From contig JAOPZG010000120.1 of the NCBI GenBank assembly GCA_025964215.1, forward strand, positions 1-6,662: a DNA stretch of 6,662 nucleotides, in the 5' to 3' direction. The stretch comes from Conexibacter sp. (GTDB lineage: Bacteria; Actinomycetota; Thermoleophilia; Solirubrobacterales; Solirubrobacteraceae). Of the stretch, positions 1 through 4,894 are shown one piece after another. The notes below the pieces were generated by a model. The model saw only the letters and a list, made by a program, of their open reading frames with translations. It was not told where the DNA came from and did no database searches. The position numbers were made by a program, and so were the translations under genes. Position 1 is the first letter of the stretch. Every line of letters begins with the position of its first letter.

Positions 1-686
1 GCTACGAGGAGGCCTTCGCCAACCTCGCGCGGTGCTTCCACCGCTCCGACGCGGCCCACCACCATCGCGAGCAGTTCGGCGCGGTCGGCTTCCTCGCCGA
101 CGCCGCCGCGCTCACCGGACGCCAGGCGGAAGCCCGCGAGATCGTGGCGCGGCTCGGCGAGCTCGTCGCCGCCTCGGCGGCGCCCGGCCTCGTGGCCGGG
201 ATCGACTACGCGCGCCCGCTGCTGAGCACCGACGAGCGGGCGGAGGAGGAGTTCGTCCGCGCGCTGGGCGCCGGCGCGCCGCGCTCCCCGTTCGACCGCG
301 CGCGCCAGAACCTCTTCTACGGCATGTGGCTGCGGCGCCAGCGCCGCGTCATCGAGTCGCGCGGCCCGCTCCGCCTCGCCCGCGACGCCTTCGACGTCAT
401 CGACGCGCCGACCTGGAGCGCCCGCGCGAGCCAGGAGCTCCGCGCGGCCGGCGTCACCCACGGCGCACGACCCGACAAGGCCTGGGACGACCTCTCCTCG
501 CAGGAGCTCCAGATCGCGCAGATGGCCGCGGCCGGCATGAGCAACCGCGAGATCGGCCAGCGCCTCTACCTCTCCCACCGGACCATCGCCAGCCACCTCA
601 ACCGCATCTTCCCGAAACTCGGGATCACGTCGCGCAGCCAGCTCAACAGCGTGCTGCCGGGCCGCTCGCGGGCATCGGTGGGCTAG
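1..686 (+). CDS. LuxR-family transcriptional regulator, C-terminal part (5' end outside window)
   Basis: The reading frame is open from base 3 (227 complete codons) to the TAG at 684-686, so the gene begins upstream of the window. Residues about 162-220 (counted from the first full codon) form a LuxR/GerE DNA-binding domain: an LSSQE start, then AAGMSNREIGQRLYLSHRTI (recognition helix region), then a HLNRIFPKLGI tail, which matches the usual 'LS..E..IA.L.A.G.SN.EIA..L.LS..TV..HL..IF.KLG' pattern. The preceding 160 residues are alanine/arginine-rich helices, including RARQNLFYGMWLRRQRR, that resemble the TPR-like helical region of large ATP-binding LuxR regulators (LAL/MalT type). The ATPase part would lie upstream and cannot be seen. 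Such proteins bind an effector through the helical region and activate transcription through the C-terminal HTH. The target is unknown. The in-frame GTG at 144 has no supporting signal and is probably not the start. Confidence 0.9.
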   Translation, partial: YEEAFANLARCFHRSDAAHHHREQFGAVGFLADAAALTGRQAEAREIVARLGELVAASAAPGLVAGIDYARPLLSTDERAEEEFVRALGAGAPRSPFDRARQNLFYGMWLRRQRRVIESRGPLRLARDAFDVIDAPTWSARASQELRAAGVTHGARPDKAWDDLSSQELQIAQMAAAGMSNREIGQRLYLSHRTIASHLNRIFPKLGITSRSQLNSVLPGRSRASVG

Positions 687-747
687 GCGCGCGGCCACCT
701 ACGCGGATCGGCGCACGGCACCGGCTCGGCGGACGCGCTGGACGCCA

Positions 748-753
748 TACCCT
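748..753 (+). promoter_or_regulatory. Candidate -10 box TACCCT of a leaderless promoter for the gene at 763
   Basis: TACCCT ends 9 nt before the ATG at 763, so transcription would start at or next to the start codon. A GGGGA at 755-759 is only 3 nt from the ATG, too close for a normal Shine-Dalgarno site. I see no convincing -35 element about 17 bp upstream. The same hexamer precedes the transporter gene at 4895, which supports it as a real element. Confidence 0.5.
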
Positions 754-762
754 CGGGGACCT

Positions 763-1308
763 ATGAAGCTCCCCCGCCTCCTCGCCGCGGCCGCGGCGCT
801 CGCCGTGCTCGTCCCCACCGTGGCCCAGGCCGCGCTGCCGCAGCCCACGTCGCGCCTGATCGTCGCCAACACGTCCCTCGCGGGCGTGGTCCTCAACTCG
901 TCCTACGCCAAGGCCCACAAGGCGTGGGGCACGGGTGGCGTGTGCTCCCCCACCACCGGCTGCGTCTACTCCAAGGACGCCGCCGTCGCGACGAACGGCA
1001 GCGCGTCGTTCACGATCGCCCAGGTCACCACGACGGCCAAGCCCAAGGTCGTCCAGATCTCGCTCCGGGCCGGCACGACCGCGAGCGGCACCTACGTGTT
1101 CGACCAGGCCCTCACGCGGTACACGACCTCCAAGGGCATCGGCCTCGGCTCGACGACCGCGCAGCTCAAGCACGCTTACGCGCACATCCACTCCGAGGCC
1201 GGCGGCTTCGGCTATTACCTCAAGGGCACGGGCGCGCGGCAGACGACGTTCAACGTCAACAAGGGCCGCGTCGTCGGCATCTTCATGAACAGCGTGCACC
1301 TGGGCTGA
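763..1308 (+). CDS. Secreted protein of unknown function with a probable internal duplication
   Basis: This 181-residue protein starts with a clear Sec signal peptide: basic MKLPR, a hydrophobic alanine/leucine/valine core, and an AQA cleavage site after residue 23, so it is probably exported. I do not recognise a named family. Two stretches look like copies of one module: residues 40-56 (AGVVLNSSYAKAHKAWG) and 124-140 (KGIGLGSTTAQLKHAYA) share the G..L.S..A....A pattern. Each is followed by an F-x-I/V strand and a K/R-VV-x-I strand (F83 and VVQI at 96-99; F163 and VVGI at 170-173). The strand-helix-strands layout recalls small BamE/SmpA-like folds, but that is an inference. C61 and C67 in the first copy could form a disulfide outside the cell. 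The ATG is chosen because the signal peptide begins there and a -10-like box lies just upstream. Confidence 0.85.
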   Translation: MKLPRLLAAAAALAVLVPTVAQAALPQPTSRLIVANTSLAGVVLNSSYAKAHKAWGTGGVCSPTTGCVYSKDAAVATNGSASFTIAQVTTTAKPKVVQISLRAGTTASGTYVFDQALTRYTTSKGIGLGSTTAQLKHAYAHIHSEAGGFGYYLKGTGARQTTFNVNKGRVVGIFMNSVHLG

Positions 1309-1315
1309 TCCTCAG

Positions 1316-1361
1316 GACGGAAGGCGCTTACGTGGTTCCGCGTATGCGCCCCCCATCCGTC
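1316..1361 (+). terminator. Long hairpin between two genes, candidate terminator without a U-tract
   Basis: The inner arms GGCGCTTACG (1323-1332) and CGTATGCGCC (1341-1350) pair at nine of ten positions around an 8-nt loop. Beyond an asymmetric internal loop, GACGGA (1316-1321) pairs perfectly with TCCGTC (1356-1361). It begins 8 nt after the stop of the upstream gene and ends 15 bp before the -10 box of the next, which fits a terminator. There is no T-run, which is usual for high-GC actinobacteria. An operator for the downstream operon is the alternative. Confidence 0.45.
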
Positions 1362-1376
1362 GCGGACCAGACGAAC

Positions 1377-1382
1377 TAGAGT
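1377..1382 (+). promoter_or_regulatory. Candidate -10 box TAGAGT of a leaderless promoter for the operon at 1389
   Basis: TAGAGT is separated by exactly 6 nt from the ATG at 1389, the distance at which the A of the start codon would be the first transcribed base. No purine-rich ribosome-binding site lies at the usual 5-10 nt. The same 6-nt spacing recurs at 4402 and 4895. No clear -35 element is visible. Confidence 0.55.
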
Positions 1383-1388
1383 CGCGCG

Positions 1389-1922
1389 ATGCTCGCGCGC
1401 CGGCCCCTCCTCGCCCTGCTGCTCAGCCTCGTCGTCGTCGCCGCCGTCGGGGTCGCGGTGGCCGCCGGCGCGTCGTCGGACGCCGGGCGGTACGCCGGCA
1501 AGGCGACGAAGGGCACGACCACGCCGGCCAAGGGCAAGAAGCTGGCGTTCGCGATCAAGATGATGGCCAACTGCCCGATGCGCGACGGCACGTTCAAGCG
1601 CGCGCTGTGCCTGACGTGGACGCCCGGGATCTCGCTGCCGGTCGTCTGCTCCTACTGGAACGACGCGGACCCCGTGCACCGGCCGGCGAACGAGCGCCGC
1701 GCGGTGCCCGCCGCGGGCGCGGTCTCGGCGAGCGGCAAGGTCGACCAGCAGGCGACGTCGTCGGGCCCCGGCTACGGCGACGCGACGCGGCTGACCGTGT
1801 CCGTGCACGACGGCAAGGCGACCGGCGCCGTGACCTACACCGCCAAGGGCAGGTCGTCGATCGTGAGCAAGGACTGCTCGGGCCGGCTGGCGTTCAAGGC
1901 CCAGCGCCTCGGAGGCAACTGA
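1389..1922 (+). CDS. Secreted four-cysteine protein of unknown function, first gene of a two-gene operon
   Basis: This is a 177-residue protein. The N-terminus MLARR is followed by a long hydrophobic stretch (residues 6-27), which is a signal peptide or an uncleaved membrane anchor; a cut near AGA at 26-28 is plausible. The mature part opens with GRYAGKATKG (33-42) and a Lys/Thr/Gly-rich linker, then a predicted beta-rich domain with four cysteines (62, 74, 87, 163) that could pair as two disulfides. The 'G.Y.GK...G' opening is one I associate with small exported beta-sandwich-like proteins of Solirubrobacterales; this is recollection only. No catalytic motif is visible. It is almost contiguous with the next gene, also a secreted four-cysteine protein, so the two are probably made together and may act together. 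Confidence 0.82.
   Translation: MLARRPLLALLLSLVVVAAVGVAVAAGASSDAGRYAGKATKGTTTPAKGKKLAFAIKMMANCPMRDGTFKRALCLTWTPGISLPVVCSYWNDADPVHRPANERRAVPAAGAVSASGKVDQQATSSGPGYGDATRLTVSVHDGKATGAVTYTAKGRSSIVSKDCSGRLAFKAQRLGGN
1911..1915 (+). promoter_or_regulatory. Shine-Dalgarno site GGAGG for the gene at 1924
   Basis: GGAGG lies inside the last codons of the upstream gene, 8 nt before the ATG at 1924. It supports translation of the second operon gene from the same mRNA and fixes its start. It contrasts with the first gene of the operon, which has no such site. Confidence 0.75.
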
Positions 1923-1923
1923 C

Positions 1924-2625
1924 ATGAGGCTCTGCGCAGCGCTGCTGCTCGCCGTGTGCGCCCTGCTGGCGACCGGCGCCGCCGCCGGCGCGAAGACGAA
2001 GCCCGGGTACTGCGCGAAGGTGCTCAAGCTCTCCAAGCTGGACGCGCACCACTACGTGCAGGAGCACGTCAGCGGCGGCGTCCGGTTCTACCGCGACAAG
2101 AAGTTCAAGAACGAGTTCATGGCGTGCAGCGACAAGACGCACACCACGTCCGAGGGCGAGAACCTCGACAACGACCCGCACTTCACCGTCAAGAGGTTCG
2201 TCGGGACCGGCGGCCGCTGCGCGATCGCCGTCCTGGAGAACGCGACCGCGCACACCTACGGCGGCGCGCCGGTCAAGAACACCATCATCGCGGCGTTCCG
2301 CCTCTACTCCTCCAACGGACTCGGCTTCAACGTCACCGCGACGCCCGGCTCCGGCTCGTTCGCCGTGCCGGTCGTCCGGCTCACCAGCACCTGCTACGCG
2401 GGCTGGGTCGAGGTGCCGCCGACGCCCGGCGCGAACGCCACGCTCTCGGTGCTCGACATCGGCAACGCCAAGCGCTTCGCCGACGTCGACTCGAGCGCGT
2501 TCGCCTTCTTCACCGACGGGCTGACGGACCCGAGCGCCTGGACGCTGGCGCCCGCGGGCCGCGGCGCCACGCTCTCGTGGACCGACGCGAACGGCGCGAA
2601 CGTCAAGCAGATCCCGGCGCCGTAG
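1924..2625 (+). CDS. Secreted four-cysteine protein of unknown function, second gene of the operon
   Basis: The protein has 233 residues. A signal peptide occupies about residues 1-23 (MRLC, then a Leu/Ala/Val core, then AGA before KT). The mature protein carries four cysteines (30, 68, 99, 157), alternating hydrophobic/polar stretches suggesting mostly beta structure, and a possible glycan-type motif-free C-terminal half rich in Ala/Asp/Thr. C12 sits in LLAVC, but the residue before it is Val and it is too early, so this is not a lipobox. I recognise no family or active-site motif. Only one base separates its ATG from the upstream TGA and a GGAGG site lies 8 nt upstream, so the two genes are cotranscribed and probably translationally coupled. 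Shared export and cysteine number hint at partners on the cell surface or outside, but sequence similarity between the two is not evident by eye. Confidence 0.85.
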   Translation: MRLCAALLLAVCALLATGAAAGAKTKPGYCAKVLKLSKLDAHHYVQEHVSGGVRFYRDKKFKNEFMACSDKTHTTSEGENLDNDPHFTVKRFVGTGGRCAIAVLENATAHTYGGAPVKNTIIAAFRLYSSNGLGFNVTATPGSGSFAVPVVRLTSTCYAGWVEVPPTPGANATLSVLDIGNAKRFADVDSSAFAFFTDGLTDPSAWTLAPAGRGATLSWTDANGANVKQIPAP

Positions 2626-2638
2626 AGGCCGGCGCCTC
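2625..2638. terminator. Small bidirectional hairpin between convergent genes
   Basis: GAGGC (2625-2629) and GCCTC (2634-2638) pair perfectly around the 4-nt loop CGGC. The stem uses the last base of the TAG stop of the secreted-protein gene and two bases of the reductase stop codon on the other strand, spanning the whole 11-bp gap. A five-pair stem without T-runs is weak alone, but its position suits shared termination of the convergent transcripts. Confidence 0.35.
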
Positions 2639-3659
2639 AGGCGGCGGCGCGCTCCTCGAGCGGCCGCCGGCGCAGGCTCAGGCGCTCGATCGCCGGGGGC
2701 ACGTAGGCCTGGTCGAGCGTGCCGACGTCGGTGCCGGGCGCGACGATCGCGTCGATCCGGTCCAGGAGCTCGTCCGACAGCGTGACGTCGAGGCCGGCGA
2801 GCAGGTCGTCGAGGTGGGCCATCGTGCGCGGGCCGAGCAGCGCGCTGCTCACGCCGGGGTGGGCGATCGCGAAGGCCATCGCGAGGTGGGTCATCGGCAG
2901 GCCGGCCTCCTCGGCGAGCGGGATGAGCCGCTCGACGGCGTCGAGGCGGCGCTCGTCGCTCATCGCCTTGAGGAACTCGGCGCGGCGCACGTCGGTCGGC
3001 TGGCCCCTGCGGACGCGGCCGGTGAGCATCCCCTGCCCGAGCGGGCCCCACACGAGCGTGCCGATCCCGAAGCGCTGGGCGAGCGGCAGGATCTCGCGCT
3101 CGATGCCGCGGTTGAGGATCGAGTAGGGCGGCTGCTCGGTGCGGAAGCGCTCCAGCCCGCGCCGCTCGGCGACCCACTGGGCGTCGACGATGTCGGAGGC
3201 CGGCGTCGTGGACGAGCCGATCGCGCGGACCTTGCCGCCGCGGATCAGATCCGAAAGTGCTGAGAGCGTCTCCTCGATGTCGGTGCTCGGATCGAGTCGG
3301 TGGAGCTGGTAGATGTCGATGTGGTCGGTCTGCAGGCGGCGCAGCGAGTCCTCGACCGCGGTCGTGATCCAGCGCCGCGAGGCGCCTTGGCGGTTGGGGT
3401 CCTCGCCCATCGGGCGGGTGAACTTCGTCGCCAGGACCACGCTGTCGCGGCGGCCCTTGAGCGCCTTGCCGACGATCTCCTCGGAGTCGCCGTAGCCGTC
3501 GGCGGTGTCGACGAGGTTGATCCCCGCGTCCAGCGCCTTGTGGATCACCCGGATCGAGTCGTCGTGGCTCTGGTCGCTGATCGACGTGGCGAACATCAGC
3601 GTGCCCAGCGCGTACGGGCTGACCTTGATGCCGGTGCCACCGAGGGTGCGGTAGTGCAT
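2637..3659 (-). CDS. Aldo/keto reductase (NAD(P)H-dependent oxidoreductase)
   Basis: This 340-residue cytosolic enzyme belongs to the aldo/keto reductase superfamily, which reduces aldehydes and ketones with NADPH on a TIM barrel. The start MHYRTLGGTGIKVSPYALGT is typical. The catalytic tetrad is present: D51 and Y56 (DTADGYGDSEE), K79 (ATKF) and H120 (IDIYQLHRLD). Further barrel signatures follow: GKVRAIGSSTT (142-152), EQPPYSILNR (175-184), and a C-terminal cofactor-binding stretch GVSSALLGPRTMAHLDDLL (269-287). Length is normal for the YajO/Tas-like group. Its substrate cannot be told. I start it at the ATG at 3659: AGGAG (3671-3667) sits 7 nt upstream, whereas the frame remains open further upstream only across the divergent regulator gene. 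It is divergent from a TetR regulator with a repeat-bearing promoter between them, so it is probably repressed by that protein. Confidence 0.95.
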   Translation of the reverse strand: MHYRTLGGTGIKVSPYALGTLMFATSISDQSHDDSIRVIHKALDAGINLVDTADGYGDSEEIVGKALKGRRDSVVLATKFTRPMGEDPNRQGASRRWITTAVEDSLRRLQTDHIDIYQLHRLDPSTDIEETLSALSDLIRGGKVRAIGSSTTPASDIVDAQWVAERRGLERFRTEQPPYSILNRGIEREILPLAQRFGIGTLVWGPLGQGMLTGRVRRGQPTDVRRAEFLKAMSDERRLDAVERLIPLAEEAGLPMTHLAMAFAIAHPGVSSALLGPRTMAHLDDLLAGLDVTLSDELLDRIDAIVAPGTDVGTLDQAYVPPAIERLSLRRRPLEERAAA

Positions 3660-3673
3660 GGTGTCGCTCCTGG

Positions 3674-3685
3674 GGAGTATGCTCC
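3674..3685 (-). promoter_or_regulatory. Short dyad in the reductase leader, next to its ribosome-binding site
   Basis: In the mRNA sense the sequence is GGAG-CATA-CTCC, a 4-bp stem that ends 2 nt before the AGGAG site of the reductase. The CTCC arm could alternatively pair with that site across a 3-nt loop. It may modulate ribosome access or may be chance; stems this short are common. Confidence 0.2.
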
Positions 3686-3693
3686 GACCGAAG

Positions 3694-3735
3694 CGGAACA
3701 TCTTTCCGGAACTATACGGAACGGCTTTCCGGAAC
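3694..3735. repeat. Two tandem 19-bp repeats, candidate TetR operators, in the divergent promoter region
   Basis: Units at 3694-3712 and 3717-3735 both read CGGAACNNCTTTCCGGAAC (AT versus GG at the two variable positions), 17 of 19 identical, with starts 23 bp apart. Each contains the dyad CGGAA-N5-TTCCG plus an overlapping TTCCGGAA palindrome. In all, CGGAAC occurs at 3694, 3707, 3717 and 3730 (steps 13, 10, 13), and TTCCG occurs at 3704 and 3727. The 4-bp spacer TATA between the units is part of the reductase -10 box. Repeated symmetric sites over a promoter beside a TetR gene are the classic arrangement for repression. Assignment to this particular regulator is an inference. Confidence 0.75.
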
Positions 3736-3739
3736 GCAA
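3711..3739 (-). promoter_or_regulatory. Candidate sigma70-type promoter of the aldo/keto reductase
   Basis: On the minus strand TTGCGT (3739-3734) and TATAGT (3716-3711) are separated by 17 bp, an excellent fit to -35/-10 spacing and to the TATAAT consensus. The -10 falls between the two 19-bp repeats and the -35 overlaps the end of the second, so a bound repressor would block polymerase. The predicted transcript would have a leader of about 45 nt with a Shine-Dalgarno site, unlike most genes here. Confidence 0.65.
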
Positions 3740-3741
3740 GC

Positions 3742-3747
3742 GGAGGA
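3742..3747 (+). promoter_or_regulatory. Shine-Dalgarno site GGAGGA that sets the TetR start at GTG 3757
   Basis: GGAGGA lies 9 nt before GTG 3757. The longer frame from ATG 3658 would add 33 non-conserved residues translated through the operator region and antisense to the reductase promoter, so the GTG start is preferred. Confidence 0.7.
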
Positions 3748-3756
3748 TCCCCGGAC

Positions 3757-4347
3757 GTGGCCGAGAACGCAGCACCCGCGCAGCGCCGCCGGCGCGCCGA
3801 CGCGCAACGCAACGGCGACGCGCTGCGCGAAGCGGCGAAGGCCGTCTTCGCCACCGCGGGCGTGGACGCGCCGGCGAAGGAGATCGCCGACCGGGCCGGC
3901 GTCGGCGTCGGCACGCTCTACCGGCACTTCCCGCAGCGCGCCGACCTCGTCGTGGCGGTGCTCGAGCGCGAGATCGACGCCTGCGCCGACGCGGCGCCCG
4001 CCCTGGCCGCGGCCCACGAGCCCGGTGAGGCGCTCGCGAGCTGGCTCGACCGCTACACCGAGTTCCTCGCGACCAAGGACGGGCTCGCGACCGCGCTGCA
4101 CAAGGGCGAGCCGGCGTTCGCCGGGCTGGCCGAGCACTTCTGGCAGCGCTTCGGCCCCGCCCTCGAATCGCTGCTCGAAGCCGCGGCGGCGAGCGGCGAG
4201 ATCCGCTCCGACGTCGACCCCAGAGAGCTCCTGACCGCCGTCGCCAGCCTCTGCCTCCCTGTGCCCGACGGCGGCCTCGACTACAGCCGCCGCATGGTCG
4301 CCCTGCTCGTCGACGGCCTGCGCCACGGCGCCGGAGGCGCCGCGTAG
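3757..4347 (+). CDS. TetR/AcrR-family transcriptional regulator
   Basis: From the GTG start this is a 196-residue protein, a normal TetR size. A basic RRRRADAQRNG lead-in (10-20) is followed by the family's N-terminal DNA-binding domain: AAKAVFATAGVDAPAKEIAD (26-45), then RAGVGVGTLYRHFPQRADLV (46-65), where GVGTLYRHF is the hallmark recognition helix. The rest is the helical ligand/dimer domain; WLDRYTEFLATKDGLATALHKG-like sequence in its middle resembles the C-terminal domains of SbtR-like regulators, as far as I recall. Family members bind palindromic operators as dimers and release them on binding a small hydrophobic or cationic ligand. It is divergent from the aldo/keto reductase, and the tandem repeats lie between the two starts, so it probably controls the reductase and may control itself. 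Ligand unknown. An in-frame ATG at 3658 is less likely to be used. Confidence 0.93.
   Translation: MAENAAPAQRRRRADAQRNGDALREAAKAVFATAGVDAPAKEIADRAGVGVGTLYRHFPQRADLVVAVLEREIDACADAAPALAAAHEPGEALASWLDRYTEFLATKDGLATALHKGEPAFAGLAEHFWQRFGPALESLLEAAAASGEIRSDVDPRELLTAVASLCLPVPDGGLDYSRRMVALLVDGLRHGAGGAA
4326..4342 (+). terminator. GC-only hairpin at the end of the TetR gene
   Basis: CGGCGCC (4326-4332) and GGCGCCG (4336-4342) form a perfect 7-bp stem with a GGA loop, 2 nt before the stop codon. No T-run follows. It could act as a terminator or pause, but GC-rich Ala/Gly codons produce such stems by chance. Confidence 0.3.
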
Positions 4348-4389
4348 CGCGATGTGGAAACCCCCGATGCGCGCCGTCCCGCGCGTTCC

Positions 4390-4395
4390 TAGGGT
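4390..4395 (+). promoter_or_regulatory. Candidate -10 box TAGGGT of a leaderless promoter for the gene at 4402
   Basis: TAGGGT lies exactly 6 nt before the ATG at 4402, and no ribosome-binding site is present (CCGGCG precedes the ATG). The spacing is identical to that at 1389 and 4895. No clear -35 is visible. Confidence 0.55.
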
Positions 4396-4401
4396 CCGGC
4401 G

Positions 4402-4848
4402 ATGGCCACAGACGCAAGCGCAGCACTCGGGGCACCGGAGATCGCCGGCACGCTGGTCGCCGCGAAGGGGCTGACGAAGAAGATGACCGCGAAGGTCGCC
4501 GGCGGGCAGCTCGGCGGCCTCGTCGGCACCCTGGCCGCGAACGCGGTGACCGCGAAGCGCGACCAGGTCCCGGACCTCCCGTCGTTCGGCAGCATCGGCT
4601 ACCTCGCGGCCAGCGAGCAGGACCTCGCGGTCGTGAAGACCCGGACCGGGTTCACGCCGAAGCCCACCGACAAGGCGCTCGCGGTCGTCCCGCGCAGCGA
4701 GGTCAAGTCCATCACCTTCGACCCCGGCTACGTCTCCCACCTCAAGATCGAGTTCGAGGACGGCAAGCTCTGGGAGTTCGACGTCGCCCGCGTCTACCGC
4801 AAGAACGCCAAGAGCTTCGTCGAGCGCCTCGGCGGCACGATCGACTGA
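4402..4848 (+). CDS. Conserved small cytosolic protein with predicted PH-like C-terminal domain
   Basis: The protein has 148 residues, no signal peptide and no certain membrane span. An N-terminal helical region (1-30) leads to a glycine-rich stretch AGGQLGGLVGTLAANAV (33-49), which might form a short membrane-associating or packing segment. From residue 60, PSFGSIGYLAASEQDLAVVKTR-like sequence, then VVPRSEVKSITFDPGYVSHLKIEFEDGKLWEFDV (95-128), reads as a run of beta strands closed by a C-terminal helix (RKNAKSFVERLGG). That order, with the 'v.rsev.s......l.i.f.dg..w.f.v' pattern, resembles bacterial PH-like domains found in many actinobacterial hypothetical proteins. The function is unknown and the fold is an inference. 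It appears to have its own promoter, and it lies 46 bp before the transporter gene, which also has one, so they need not be functionally linked. Confidence 0.83.
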   Translation: MATDASAALGAPEIAGTLVAAKGLTKKMTAKVAGGQLGGLVGTLAANAVTAKRDQVPDLPSFGSIGYLAASEQDLAVVKTRTGFTPKPTDKALAVVPRSEVKSITFDPGYVSHLKIEFEDGKLWEFDVARVYRKNAKSFVERLGGTID

Positions 4849-4882
4849 CGGACACGCGAGATCGGGGCGGGCGCGCGCTTCG

Positions 4883-4888
4883 TACCCT
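4883..4888 (+). promoter_or_regulatory. Candidate -10 box TACCCT of a leaderless promoter for the transporter gene
   Basis: TACCCT lies exactly 6 nt before the ATG at 4895. The intervening CAAGCG is a poor Shine-Dalgarno match, and the region upstream has no clear -35. The hexamer is identical to that before the gene at 763. Confidence 0.55.
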
Positions 4889-4894
4889 CAAGCG

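Noticed and set aside
677..699. GGTGG/CCACC inverted repeat at the end of the LuxR gene
   Set aside because: Only five pairs with a 13-nt loop and no T-run; not distinguishable from chance at this base composition.
1951..1959. Possible lipobox (LLAVC) in the second operon protein
   Set aside because: The residue before the cysteine is valine, not Gly/Ala/Ser, and the cysteine is at position 12 within the hydrophobic core. An ordinary signal peptide fits better.
1894..3177. Long open frame on the minus strand over the secreted-protein gene and reductase
   Set aside because: Arg/Ala/Pro-rich product without motifs, overlapping two well-supported genes in other frames. It is a composition artefact.
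3658..3756. ATG 3658 as start of the TetR regulator
   Set aside because: The added 33 residues are atypical for the family and cover the promoter/operator repeats. GTG 3757 has a well-placed GGAGGA and gives the usual length.
3660..3914. N-terminal extension of the aldo/keto reductase by 85 residues
   Set aside because: It would run through the operator and into the TetR coding region. The extension has no family similarity, and ATG 3659 has an AGGAG site and the typical family N-terminus.
4849..4894. Gap between the PH-like gene and the transporter checked for an operator or small RNA
   Set aside because: Apart from the TACCCT box, only a GC-rich stretch without dyads or repeats is seen.
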